DNA of 64,000 nt from contig CAUZLF010000267.1 in NCBI GenBank assembly GCA_963580285.1, positions 1 through 64,000 on the forward strand, in the 5' to 3' direction. The notes below the pieces were generated by a model. It worked only from the letters and a program-made list of their open reading frames with translations, had not been told where the DNA came from and ran no database searches. The translations under genes were made by a program, and so were the position numbers. This DNA comes from Lucinisca nassula. Its lineage: Eukaryota > Mollusca > Bivalvia > Lucinida > Lucinidae. Below, in pieces: positions 32,987 to 45,389 of this stretch; position 1 is the stretch's first letter; every line of letters starts with the position of its first letter.

Positions 32987-33079
<93 letters not shown>
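32587..33079. repeat. (GATA)n / (GGTA)n tetranucleotide tract, about 490 bp
   Basis: Nearly pure GATA repeats interrupted by two blocks of GGTA (about 32781-32806 and 32885-32988) and a few variant units near 32665-32700. The tract is open in one frame on the minus strand (SIYL/TYLP repeats), which is a by-product of the repeat. Confidence 0.99.
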
Positions 33080-33734
33080 GATCGGCCATTATTGTGTCAA
33101 GGCAGATTTATCCGCATTAAAATCAGTAAGAGTATCTCTTTTGCATTTCTATACATACAGCTCATTGACTCGAGGTTCTCGTCTTAACAGATAGCTCGAC
33201 CTAAACATTGCAGTTGTTGTTGTTTTCCAGTTTCCCCGTGTCGCGTGTCGTTAGCTGGTGGGGCCCCAGGGAACGAATCCATGCTGGCACTACACCGTAG
33301 CCGTTCGGTGGTACCCCTATTCCCCGTTGCAAACATTAGTAACAAATATAAATATGCTTTAAATATGCGATCAGTAATATGTCTGGAAAACTTTTAATTC
33401 GAAATCTTCAGCAAAGCAGTCTGTATTCCGTATTTATTTTTTTTTATTGCTCGATATAACAACAATCTTAATGTCTGTGGAGTAAAACAAATTCAATAAT
33501 AATTAAATATTCTAAATAAATATGCATGGCTAGTATTGTGGCCCAAAACAACATAAAGTAATATTCAGCATTTCAGCAGATCAGCGTTTTAGTCACTTTC
33601 TGCTGATCCGCAAATTCAGCGCAGGTATTTCAGCGTTTTAGACAGTCATGTAGCGTCTATTAATGGCGGGGTTTTAACTTTAAAAACTGAGAAAGCCTTC
33701 CTTTAAAAAGGAAACTAGTTTTGAGCACAAATAT

Positions 33735-33830
33735 GAAAAATATCAGATTTTTTATCTGAAAAGTTTCATGTTTTGGTGGTAAAATTTTCTATAAACATGG
33801 ACTTGAATAGGCGTGTTTTCATGAATGTAG
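33735..33830. mobile_element. MITE M1 end fragment
   Basis: TTTGGTGGTAAAATTTTCTA then AATAGGCGTGTTTTCATGAATG, the M1 terminal 90 bp. Confidence 0.65.
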
Positions 33831-33845
33831 GAAAGTCGCGGGATT

Positions 33846-34145
33846 TGTTTGTTTGATTTGAGGTTAAACGTCCGCGTCAACACTGTAAAGGTCATTTTGG
33901 AGACGTTGCTTCCAATTTTGTGGGACTTTTCCCCGACATTGAGATGAAATGACATCTCAAGCCCTGTCGCCCAATGAAACCAATAGGGTTTATTAGCATG
34001 GACGGTCCGCCTCGCACCGCGGTTCCTGGACAGGCTTAGATCCTCTCAGCGGTTTACCAGCACTAGTGTGCGAGCCGGATTCAGCTCTGCGTGAAAGCAT
34101 CATGCAGCCCATATATTTCTTTAAGCCCCTAAGGGCGGGGGCTTG
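33846..34145 (-). repeat. S1 SINE-like, full length
   Basis: From TTTGTTTGATTTGAGGTTAA to AAGCCCCTAAGGGCGGGGG on the plus strand, so the retroposon sense is minus. Confidence 0.8.
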
Positions 34146-34444
34146 GAAAGTCGCAGGAAAACAAAAGCACGAAAAAAGTCACAGGTTTGGGTAAGAAACA
34201 AAAATCACTGAAGAAAAGTTACAGAATTGATTTTTGTCTTGTTTTCCAAAGTGTTATGTGTCACTTACTGATTTAAAGATACCAATCTTAACAATTTGTC
34301 GTCTACTTTGTCATTTGCTGTGTCCTTTAAAACTATTCTTGCAAGCAGTGTGGGCCCAGATCAAACTGCAGTCTAATTTTCCGGTTTTCTTGATATCACA
34401 GGTGTTGAAAGTATTCCCGTGTGATAAAATGGCGTATTTCATAT
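34146..34444. other. No recognisable feature
   Basis: Unique-looking AT-rich DNA. A 90-codon frame here is hydrophobic by composition only and has no motif. Confidence 0.35.
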
Positions 34445-34575
34445 ATCTAGAACTATCATTTTTTCGCATGAAAACGTTCGATATTTTCCTTATTTCTAGT
34501 CTCTAACGAGTACCCACAATCTATGTTTTTGAGCAAAAATAAGGAAAATAGAGTATACGCACCTCTATTAGACCC
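34445..34575. mobile_element. MITE M1, partial
   Basis: TCTAACGAGTACCCACAATC, then TTTTTGAGCAAAAATAAGG. It is cut at the palindrome centre. Confidence 0.6.
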
Positions 34576-34858
34576 CTTAGGGTCTTCAAAACCACCATGT
34601 TTTGACAGTTTGACTTAAACATTAAAATTGGCAGTTCTATTTAAATACTAGTATATAAACATGTATGCACCATTTACACGTCTATAGAATGAACATCCCT
34701 TTAAACCCCACTTCATAAGGGAAAAGTCGGGCTTGAAGATGCTGTCATTATTCCTACTTATATACCACATGTTTTTTTTTTTTGAGTGGAAGATTTCTAT
34801 ATCTTTTTATTTGTGACATTTTTTCTGTGACCTTTTTTTCGATCACCGTTTTCATAAT

Positions 34859-35146
34859 CATCACGAAAACACCTCTATATAATTTGGACCTCCTTGAATC
34901 CCATTTTTATATAGTAAAACTGGGGTTTACAGGGGTAAACCTTATTTTTCTTATATCTGCTCTGAAATATAAGATTGTGGGTACTCGTTAGAAACGCCTC
35001 AATGAGGCGGTTCTAACGAGCACCTACAATCTTTATTAAAAGTTTTGAGCAGAAATAAGAAAAATATCACAATTTTTTATCTTAAAATGCTCGTTTTTTC
35101 GGCGGTAAAATTTGCAATGTATTTGTATAGGCCTGTTTTCATAATG
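34859..35146. mobile_element. MITE M1, complete copy (288 bp)
   Basis: Starts CATCACGAAAACACCTCTAT and ends GGCCTGTTTTCATAATG. The centre is GTGGGTACTCGTTAGAAACG / CAATGAGGCGGTTCTAACGAG. It is in the opposite orientation to the copy at 28096. Confidence 0.85.
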
Positions 35147-35254
35147 GTTATGCAAATTGATAGCCAAATCCGTTGAAGATTACTTTGATTTTACCTACTT
35201 CGTTGGTTCTCGACATTAAGAAAAAGGGGGCACTAAAATGACGTTGGTTGTTTG

Positions 35255-35855
35255 TGTTGATGTTTAAGTCCCCGTCAACATTATTTAGGTCATTTTGGAG
35301 ATGCTGCTTCCAATTTTGTGGGACTTTTACACGACATTTAGATGAAATGACATATCAAATAATTTCCTATAAAAGGGCTATCCTTTAGAAGCAATCCCGG
35401 ACAATTCATCGAATTTATATGCCGGGACTGTCCGACTCACAACACTTTAGTTTATACTAATTTATTTTAGTTCGATTGCGATGAAAGCTTCTAGCTTATT
35501 GAATCGCTCTCGAACACTCATTCCGGATGTTTTCACGTGCGCGAGAGAGAGGCAGTGGCTTTTACACCACTGCTACCCATTTGCACCTGGGTGGAGTGGG
35601 GCAGTGTCATTACGTGTCTTGCCCAAGGACACACCTCGATACCGGTGGCCGGATTCGAACGCACAACCTCTCGATCATAAGACGAACGCGCTAACCACTG
35701 CGCTATCGAGGCTGACGTCACAACCAACACTTTGACTGATTCGGACTTCATAGCGGTTTACCAGTACTCTTGTTCGAGCGGTTTCAGCTCTGTGCGGAAG
35801 CACCATGCAGTCCAATCTATTTCTCCAAGGCCCGATGGTCGGGACGCACTAAAAA
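35255..35855 (-). repeat. Diverged S1 copy split by a tRNA-type SINE
   Basis: S1 pieces at 35255-35355 (TCCCCGTCAACATTATTTAG) and 35748-35855 (GCGGTTTACCAGTACTC to CAAGGCCCGATGGTCGGG) flank the SINE at 35545-35712. Confidence 0.6.
35545..35712 (-). repeat. tRNA-derived SINE, family S3
   Basis: On the minus strand it begins GCCTCGATAGCGCAGTGGTT and has CTTATGATCGAGAGG (anticodon arm) and GTGCGTTCGAATCCGGCC (B-box GTTCGAATCC), closing with TATCGAGGT, almost a complete tRNA fold. A body with GGGCAAGACACGTAATGACA follows. The T-arm pairs poorly, so I call it a SINE head and not a tRNA gene. Confidence 0.7.
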
Positions 35856-36006
35856 TGCCATCTTATCCCTAGAACCAGCTTTATACAGATGAAAAGAACC
35901 AGCCTTTTACAGATGATAAGTTTTAATGTTTAATTCTTATTTCTAGTCCAGGCATAGACTGTTGGTGGTCGTCAGACCCACCGCAATGAGTACCCACAAT
36001 CTAGAT

Positions 36007-36284
36007 CATTACGAAAACACGCCTATACAAATACATTGTAAATTTTACCACCGAAAAATGTCAATTTCCAGATGAAAATTTTGAATATTGGTCCTATTTC
36101 TGTTCAAAACAAAGACTGTGGATACTCGTTAGAACCGCCTCGACGAGGCGGTTCTAACGAGTACCCACAATCTATATTTTTGAGCAAAGATAAGAAAATA
36201 GTGTATACCCCTGAAAACCCCAGTTTTACTATATAAAAGTGGGATTCAATGGGGTCAAAATTATATAGGCATATTTTCGTGATG
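36007..36284. mobile_element. MITE M1, complete copy (278 bp)
   Basis: Starts CATTACGAAAACACGCCTAT and ends GGCATATTTTCGTGATG. The centre is an uninterrupted palindrome, GTTAGAACCGCCTCGACGAGGCGGTTCTAAC. The best-preserved centre in the window. Confidence 0.9.
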
Positions 36285-36760
36285 TGTTTGAACAAAAATA
36301 AGGAACATAATGAATTCCCCTGCAATTCTCATTTTTCTCTACATAAAGTCGGGTTTAGATGGCTGCTCATTATACCCCTTTTATAGAACATTGTTAACCT
36401 GATGTAAAACCGCCACACTATTTTAGGGTGTACCCGCAATGCCGGCGACATCCCGGAAAAACTCATACTCCTCAAGACAATAAAATGCAAACTACTGTGG
36501 AAACGTTCGTGGAAAACCCGTCAGGCCACAATGAATATGTTCTATAAAAGGGTTATCCCTTGGAAGCAAGGAATACACCACAGAAGTGAAAAATATGGAG
36601 TGTACATGTTTTCTGGGCCAGACTAGCTAGTTTCGGCCAATTAGGCCTCATAAGTGACCCTCAGATATTTTCAAAATTCCATAATGGAATCAATGATCCC
36701 AAAGGACAAGAACTAACTGATGTATCAAGAAGAAAAAATGTGGTAAAAATGTAAAATGTA
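36285..36760. repeat. Segment shared with 43120-43290
   Basis: 36538-36720 (TGTTCTATAAAAGGGTTATC, GGGCCAGACTAGCTAGTTTC, CCCAAAGGACAAGAA) is repeated at 43131-43290 with deletions. Identity unknown. Confidence 0.6.
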
Positions 36761-36764
36761 TGAA

Positions 36765-37070
36765 TTCGTTAGAATTGTCTCAATAAGGCGTTTTTGCAAA
36801 GACCGTGATAATCGGTTTCTGATAATCATATGTCTGCAAAAGTCCATGCTTGAGATAAAAAAAAAATGTTGACACTCGCTTGAACCCCTCAGTGAGGCGG
36901 TTCTGTGACCATAATCCATGTTTCAAGTAGAAACCGTTATAAAGAGGTAAAAAAGCTATGTTTGTAGTGAAAATGCCTTACATTACTAAAACAAATGCCT
37001 TTACAAATACATTGTAACTTTAACCGCCGAAAAACGAAAATTTTAAGATGAACAATTGTGATATCTTTTT
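36765..37070. mobile_element. MITE M1 fragments
   Basis: A diverged centre (GAACCCCTCAGTGAGGCGGTTC, about 36880-36905) and a good terminal piece at 36981-37070 (CATTACTAAAACAAATGCCT). Confidence 0.55.
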
Positions 37071-37660
37071 GGTGCGCGGAAAAAAAATCACAGGAATAAA
37101 GTCACTAAAAAAGTCACAAATAAGAAAATAAAGAAATATTCCACTAAAAAGGATGTTGCTAATATATTAAAATAATGTCAACACCTTCTCTACTGACTTT
37201 TACCAATATAAAGTGGGGTTTAAAAGGATCATCGGTTCATATTCCACAGATCACTGCTTTCGCTCCAATTTGTTAATGTGATGCATACATATATGTAGAG
37301 AGTGAGTGTTAAGTTTCTAAGACGATGAATGTTAAATATTCATTCGCTGACAAAATATATATATAAGGAAAAAAATAATCAAGTCAACAAGCCCAACAAA
37401 TGAATATCCCTTTTAACCCCACTTTATAGAGAGAAAAGGTATAATAATATAATATATTATTCGGGGGTATAATAATACTACCCTGGCTATGGTATTTTTT
37501 TTATATATTTTTGTTCAAAAACATATAGGTGGTTCTTACTAGCACCCACAATCTGTATTTTGACTAGAAATAAGAAAAATTTTGAACATGATAAAAACCG
37601 AATCTGTGACTTTTTTCAGTGACTTTTTTCCTGTGACTTGTTTGCCTTAATTCCTTTTTT
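37071..37660. other. AT-rich, M1-like debris
   Basis: Contains short M1-like words (TATAAAGTGGGGTTTAAAAG near 37205; CCCACAATCTGTATTTTGAC near 37545) and AT-rich microsatellite-like runs. No coding signal. Confidence 0.4.
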
Positions 37661-37664
37661 CTCA

Positions 37665-37854
37665 CATCTGCTCAAAATATAGACTGTGTGTACACGTTCC
37701 AACAGTCTCAAGGAGGCAGTTCTCACGAGTACTCACAATCTATATTTTATCACAGAAATAAGAAAAATAAGGCTTAACAACTCAAACCCCAGTTTTACTA
37801 TATAAAAGTGGGGTGCAAATGGGTTAAGAATTATATAGGCGTGTTTTCGTGATG
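37665..37854. mobile_element. MITE M1, right two-thirds
   Basis: From TCTGCTCAAAATATAGACTG to ATATAGGCGTGTTTTCGTGATG. The end is intact. Confidence 0.75.
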
Positions 37855-37899
37855 TAAGCAAATGTCGCAGCTTAGGATTTTGTGTTTTTGTTGTTGTTG

Positions 37900-38012
<113 letters not shown>

Positions 38013-38321
38013 GCGACAAATGTAACCAGGATATTAAGACCATCAAATATTAAGACCAACCATTGCAAGTACGTCCACTCAGTAAAAAGGTCATTATTGT
38101 TTCATACACGGTAACATGTATGAAAATGATGTATGGTCTTTGCGTTACTATAACAAACTAACTTGAATCAATTTTTCAAGCATTTCAAGACCATCCAATA
38201 CTTTGTTTAAGACCACCAATGGAAAGTAGCAGGGTATCAAAAAAGGGCGTTGTATAGACATCATCCAGTTACATGTTGCATATTCAAATACATCACAAGG
38301 TACACATAAACATAAAGAATC

Positions 38322-39155
38322 ACGGACAAAATCCCCCCTCCCCCCGGACATAATCCCCCCGGACAAAACCCCCCTTTTTGTAAAGGCGGACAAAATCCCC
38401 CTCACCATTTGTTCAGGCGGACAAAATCCCCCTGGACAACCCCCCCCCCCCCGGACATAATCCCCCCTGCTATTTATAAAGGTGGACAATATCCCCCCAA
38501 AACCTCCACATGCACAATTACTTGTTTTTGAAAATCATTCTGTATATACATGTGTCATTTTGAAAACTGCAGATTCCAAATCAGATTGGTGCAATACTAT
38601 CATAGCTATATTGGTGCTCGTAGAGAAATTATTGCAACAAGTGCAAGTATTGCACAAGTACAACAGGTGACAAAATATAGAACAGTGAAATCATCAATGA
38701 AAAATTCTGACAATGAATAAGTACAATGATTAATGAGATCTATTTCTTTTCAGCGGGATTTGTAAGATCAAAGTGAAAAGGGCATACTTGTATTAACTTT
38801 TTTTATAAATATTCATGTGCTTTGAGGTTTTATGGACCTCTCAACCCATAAGAATTATATCTGGCATGATCAGTTAAACCTACTTGTTCCAGGCACACTT
38901 ATAGATTCCTGATAGATTGTGGGTAGTGGCAGGATAATTAACTAGACTAATTAAGTGCAAGGGTGATTTTGTTCGTGGGGTGGGGGGGATTATGTACGGG
39001 GAGGATTTTGTCCGACCTGACATACAGCGAGGCGGATTTTGTCCGGGGGGATTTTGTCCGTGGGGGATTTTGTCCGCCTTTACAAAAACGGAGGAATTTG
39101 TCCGGGGGGGGGGGGGATTATGTCCGGGGGGGATTTTGTCCGATTACCAAACATA
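38322..39155. repeat. Element with inverted GGACAAAATCCCCC minisatellite arms
   Basis: 38322-38498 is a C-rich array of the word GGACAAAATCCCCC or GGACATAATCCCCC with a spacer TTTTTGTAAAGGC. 38965-39155 is the same array inverted (GGGGGATTTTGTCC, GGGGGATTATGTCC). The 460 bp between them have no recognised feature. The arrangement resembles a foldback element whose terminal repeats are minisatellites. G-runs of 6-13 make quadruplex structures possible. Confidence 0.75.
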
Positions 39156-39396
39156 AACTGTGCCGTGTATTTAGGCTTAGTTGCCATAGCTACACGATAT
39201 ACAGGTACCCCCCACTGTTCAAACATTGACATCTGTTTAAGTCGGCGCTCTGGAAAACTACACTTATGACAAAAAAGAAAGTGTTCCCGCTACACTGTGC
39301 AGACGAGTGTTACCAAGAAACATGTATACTGATATCAGACTGACGGGTCCAGTATGAATTAGAATTATGCATCTATTGTTGCTCTATATAACACCA

Positions 39397-39527
39397 CATT
39401 ACGCAAACATGCCTATACAAATACATTGCCACCTTTATCGCCGAAAAAATGAAAATTTTATGATGAAAAATTGTGATATTTTTCTGGTTCAAGGGGGTCA
39501 AAATTATATAGGCGTGTTTTCGTGATG
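39397..39527. mobile_element. MITE M1, 131-bp internal-deletion copy
   Basis: Both ends are intact (CATTACGCAAACATGCCTAT ... GGCGTGTTTTCGTGATG), but the central palindrome and the following 100 bp are missing: GTGATATTTTTCTGG is joined to TTCAAGGGGGTCAAAATT. Confidence 0.85.
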
Positions 39528-39721
39528 ATTTTAATAGCGTTTTTGTTGCACAGAACATGTAGTGCCCTTACATATTCAAGTAGTCATAGTCTTTACCGGA
39601 CTATGGCGTTGGCGAACAAAAAAGTTTTAGATGTGCAAACTGATCTGCGCAAGAGGGGGCTTTCATATGTAAAAGAGTTAGTCCTAGCATTGGGACCAGA
39701 GGCACCCCTGATTGAACACTG

Positions 39722-39905
39722 CCGACTCAAATCAGATTGCGCCCGCTCGAATTGTCCATTCCGATCCAGTTCTGCAACGGAAGGTCAGGTGGTTTTTCTC
39801 CGGGTACTCCGGTTTTCGCCCACCTCTGACTAACGATCGGCTCGATATGGGTGAAATAATCTTGAAAGGGCCGTAAAACCAAAAAAAAAACAAAAAAAAA
39901 ACAAA
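39722..39905 (+). repeat. SINE, family S4 (3' body with A-rich tail)
   Basis: GTTCTGCAACGGAAGGTCAG, TCTCCGGGTACTCCGGTTTT, CGCCCACCTCTGACTAACGA and AATAATCTTGAAAGGGCCGT lead into an (A)n tail with C interruptions. Other copies: 49725-49888 and a short piece at 47138-47205. Confidence 0.75.
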
Positions 39906-39989
39906 ACCATTCCGATCCATGTTTGGCAGATGCACCTAGATCGTTGAGGGAGATCAAATTAATTATCATGTTAACAAGTCCGTGACATG

Positions 39990-40175
39990 AACAACACTAA
40001 ATCCCAGTTTATATAGAGAAAAATGGGGTTTGCGTGGGTATACATTATTTTCTTTATTTCTGCTCGAAGACAAAGGTTGTGGGTACTTGTTAGAACCGCC
40101 TCGACGAGTGGTTCAAACGAGCACCATCAACCTATGTTTTGAGTAAAAATAAAAAAAATATCACAAAATTTAGTC
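39990..40175. mobile_element. MITE M1, partial
   Basis: Right-half words (TATATAGAGAAAAATGGGGT) and the centre GTTAGAACCGCCTCGACGAG, followed by a diverged distal half. Confidence 0.6.
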
Positions 40176-40274
40176 TGTAAAAGTCCATTTTTAGATAAGA
40201 AAAATGCACTATGCCTCACTATGTATCGTTATGAAATGGGCAGAATCAAATACTCTTAAATTTATTTACTATTT

Positions 40275-40466
40275 CATAACGAAAACACGCCTATATAATT
40301 TTGACCCCCTTGAACCCCACTTTTATATGGTAAAACTGGGGTTTACAGGGGTAAACATTATTTTTCTTATTTCTGTTCTAAAATATAGATTGTGGGTACT
40401 CGTTAGAACCGCCTCGATGTGGGGGTAAAAGTTACAATGTATTTGTATAGGCGTATTTTCGTAATG
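40275..40466. mobile_element. MITE M1, internally deleted copy
   Basis: Starts CATAACGAAAACACGCCTAT and ends GGCGTATTTTCGTAATG. The distal palindrome arm is missing, CGCCTCGATG being joined to TGGGGGTAAAAGTT. Confidence 0.8.
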
Positions 40467-40534
40467 ATTTATTTTTTTTTTATTTATTAGCCATAACTTA
40501 AGCATGCCTTTGAAATCATGAGAATTCTGACCGT

Positions 40535-40799
40535 ATCAAGAAAACACTGCTATATAATTTTGACCCCCGCCCCCACCTTAAACCCAATTTTTATAGAGTA
40601 AAAATTGGGTATACAGTGGTATACGTTGTTCTTAGTATTTATGCTCAAAAACATACATTGTGGATGTTCGTTAGAATCGCCTAGCCGTATGCTGTGTTTT
40701 TGAGCAGAAACATGAAAAATGTCAGAATTTTTATCTGAAAAATTTCTCTTTGTTTGGTGATATATTTTATAATATTTGATTCGGCGTGTGTTTGTAATG
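40535..40799. mobile_element. MITE M1, diverged full-length copy
   Basis: All M1 blocks are recognisable in order, with a decayed centre (GTTAGAATCGCCTAGCCG). Confidence 0.65.
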
Positions 40800-41229
40800 C
40801 TAATTGTCGGTGATACCCCAATATACACAGGTATTCTTCTGAAGTAAATGTCAAGAGAGGACCTCAGTGAAGCGAAACCCGAGCAGACCATTAGCCCTTG
40901 ACCTGCTGTTCACGACATCTGATCAGGATCTACACTGTGTCATGCAGTTTGTGAATTGTATGAATAAAGTAATTTGATTGGCTGATAGTCAGAAATGGTG
41001 TGCCTAAATTAATTTATTCAGCAGGATAATGGTTAGAACCTCGATACGTAGCACCGTCATGAGAAATCTTGACTTCGCGGCATCTTCAGCAACACAGACT
41101 TGCTGGAGTCTTAAAATTTTAGATGTTGAAACTTAAGCAGCGAATGCGCAGGTTGATCTGCACCTTTGTTATTTGCAAAAAAGGAAAACAGGTTTCCTTA
41201 TGATTACAAGGAAGTAAATAAAAATAAAA
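40800..41229. other. No recognisable feature
   Basis: An H-family word (GATCAGGATCTACACTGTGT) is near 40921. Nothing else identified. Confidence 0.4.
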
Positions 41230-41560
41230 AATGAGTTCCTTTAAGAGCAATGAAAACATTCATAAGAAAGAAGATGAGTCATACTACGTAGTTTCGGCTA
41301 ATAAAGCCTCATCAGTGACCCTATAATGATCCGACAACGAAAGCCAGAGGAAACATACTGCAATTCTGCGAATTTCGAATAGGCAGTCGATTCAAAGACT
41401 GATATAAATCAAAATGGGGTCCAAATAATTAAAAACCTGTCTAGAATATGAGTCTAAACCAATAATTTATTTCTGATTTCTCAGAATATTCACGCTGATC
41501 TCAAAGGACCAAAAGTAAAATATAAACTGCACTATGGTTGATGTACGGGGAGACGTTGTT
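41230..41560 (-). repeat. Inverted copy of the 16.75-17.13 kb segment
   Basis: TCCTTTAAGAGCAATGAAAA, TCATACTACGTAGTTTCGGC, TGATCCGACAACGAAAGCCA and TTGATGTACGGGGAGACG match the complement of 16750-16945 and its continuation to 17135. One copy is outside the giant element and one inside, so this is a mobile or dispersed repeat. Confidence 0.8.
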
Positions 41561-41910
41561 TTTCCTAGTTTTGTATTAACGCTTTAGAATCGCCTCAGTG
41601 AGCATCCGCAGTCTTTGATTGAAACATAAAAAAAGAAAAAAAAATCAAATTTTATAAGAAAAGTTGCAGTTTTGGGGTCGTGCAACAAAGCAATATATTT
41701 GTTGCGTTCTCGCAATGGCAAAGATTACATTTTTAGTGATTCCCAGAGCCACTTAGAATAACATTTTATACGGCGATCAGCCAAGGTTCGAACCACAGCG
41801 TTGAGAGACCTATGCGACATTAAAATTCTATGTACATGTAATTATTGAATATAATCCTGGGTTAGTAGACAACTAGTTTTTTAATACGAGCCTGGTTAAC
41901 TAGACAACCT

Positions 41911-41945
<35 letters not shown>

Positions 41946-42207
41946 TTATTATGGATAAATTAATCTCTACTTATAATTCATGACCACCACTTAATTCAGT
42001 TGTGGTTATCGATAATCGATATTGATAATAGAGTTACAAGGTGCTGAGTGGTTATTGGAATATCAGTTGAATTATCGATGATCGATAATTACTGAGATTT
42101 TAGAGGTGTTAATCGCGTCACAACGTTAAGTGTGTCTGAGCGATGATGAGATGAATATGAATACATGGATGTATGTGTGTCATTTAAAAGTGTAAGATTT
42201 GGTTTTG
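41561..42207. other. AT-rich stretch with (TTTA)n
   Basis: A (TTTA)n microsatellite at about 41909-41946 and ATCGATAATCGATAT-type words at 42008-42090. No coding signal. Confidence 0.5.
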
Positions 42208-42308
42208 GTTTGGGTTTATCTGAGGTTTAACGTCCCAGTCAACACTGTAAAGGTCATTTTGGAGACGTTGCTTCCCATTTTGTGGGACTTTTACCCGACA
42301 TTGAGAGG
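42208..42308 (-). repeat. S1 SINE-like, 3' third only
   Basis: TGAGGTTTAACGTCCCAGTC to TTTACCCGACATTGAGAGG on the plus strand. Confidence 0.7.
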
Positions 42309-42397
42309 TTCATCTTATCTCTTTAAGGTTTCAATGGTTCTCAATAAAACAGATGTGAAATCCTAAAATAAGGAGTTTTCTGACATAGTTGTAAAAT

Positions 42398-44050
<1,653 letters not shown>

Positions 44051-44480
44051 TAACCTGTCATAGTGGCCACCTCTATTAAGCAAGCAACTTGTCTTAAGCA
44101 AGCAAGCATTTAGTTCCAGAAAAGGGCAAATGCATTAATATTTACCTGTGTTAAGCAAGCACCTGTCTTAGGCAAGCACATTTTGATCATCCCTGAGGTG
44201 CTCGCTTAACACAGGATGGAGTGAAGCCACTCCGTATCTTTTTAGTCTTATTCATGGAAACTCGTAAACATCACCTCACTTGCCTTATTTCTTTCTGCTC
44301 GGAACAGGTTATGGGTACTTGCTACAACCGCCTTATTGAAGTGGTTCTGCTTTATTGAGTACCCGCACTCGTTTTTCTGAGCGACACTGCACACGGGGTA
44401 TTCGACTACTTGGAACGCAGACGGATACCAAAAACGCCGACTGTTTACCTTGGATTTGAAAGAGGGTGAGTCGATAAAAT
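44051..44480. repeat. AAGCAAGCA-rich repeat and M1 debris
   Basis: 44051-44215 holds repeats of TTAAGCAAGCAC. 44275-44385 is a decayed M1 centre (GCTACAACCGCCTTATTGAAGTGGTTC). 44390-44445 (GGGTATTCGACTACTTGGAA) is repeated inverted at 51245-51305. Confidence 0.5.
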
Positions 44481-45015
44481 CATGTTTTTTGCGACCCTAT
44501 TAAAAAAATCAGTTTTGATTTTTTGCTGTATTCTTCTGGAACTGTCACAGCTGTTTCGTAATGGTGCTTTTAGCTTCGATAGATAACATGAAAGCGTCTT
44601 TACAGACAACTAAAATGCAAAACATGCACAATTTCTAAAAGAATTAGTGTAAGTACCAGAAATGAAACCGATTTATCCAAAGATGTCATTGTAGCTTGAA
44701 CGAGAAATAGTCCTTGTTCAAAAATAAACTCCTATATACTTGTGCCATACGTTGCTCGGGCAGCAATAAGCATGGACTTGAGTGCACCATGCTGAAAGAA
44801 GATAATATTTACGACAGGCGGATTTCTTTGATGTTACCATGAAACGCAGACGATGGATACCAATGACGGATTTACAATTAATCGCTAAATCAATGCCTAC
44901 TTCCATATCTCCTTAATTTTGAGGTCCAAAAAGCACTGTTATGAACAGTGTTGAATATTTCCCATGCCGTATATAAACAACGATGGTGAAAATAGCGTAA
45001 GACGAGTAAATGGTT

Positions 45016-45029
45016 ACTCTCTCTCTCCT

Positions 45030-45096
<67 letters not shown>
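45016..45096. repeat. (CT)n microsatellite, about 80 bp
   Basis: CT dinucleotide with one CCTTCC interruption. Confidence 0.99.
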
Positions 45097-45100
<4 letters not shown>

Positions 45101-45389
45101 GTGTCTGGTATAGGGATTATGAATTCCAACGACTTCCATTTCAGGAAATGTTTGGATAGTTCATGTTTCCTATACTTACATAAGTGTCTTCAGAAGATAA
45201 CTGATGAAGAGAAACAGTCAGAGAGCCTTTCCTTGGTTCTAGTATTTTTTTACTATAATAGCTCCACATTTTATTGAATAAAATAATAAAAAATAGCCAT
45301 CGAAGAGATGGCAAATCCCCCCGACCAAAAGCCAATATGGCCTTCAGAAGATTGTTCACCAATAGAAAGTGCACCAGAATTAAACCAGC

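Larger units (their letters stand above)
30438..33647. mobile_element. 3.2-kb element with about 90-bp terminal inverted repeats
   Basis: 30438-30535 (GACTGTCTGAAACGCTGAAA, then GCGGATCAGCAGAAAGTGAC) is repeated inverted at 33559-33647 (GTCACTTTCTGCTGATCCGC, ending GCGTTTTAGACAGTC). The left arm has an extra short palindrome, CCTGCTGAATTCAGCAGG. Between them lie a tandem repeat, an M1 remnant, a huge GATA tract and a short protein-like stretch (30740-30850). No transposase is readable and no target duplication is obvious. Probably a decayed DNA transposon. Confidence 0.55.

Noticed and set aside
32538..33089. A 183-codon frame of SIYL/TYLP repeats
   Set aside because: It is the translation of the GATA/GGTA microsatellite and has no independent coding evidence.
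35545..35712. tRNA gene with a TAT anticodon
   Set aside because: The acceptor and anticodon arms are plausible, but the T-arm does not pair, and a SINE body continues beyond the tRNA-like part. Better explained as a SINE head.
39522..39833. A 103-codon plus-strand frame
   Set aside because: Its ends lie in an M1 MITE and an S4 SINE. The middle has no recognisable domain.
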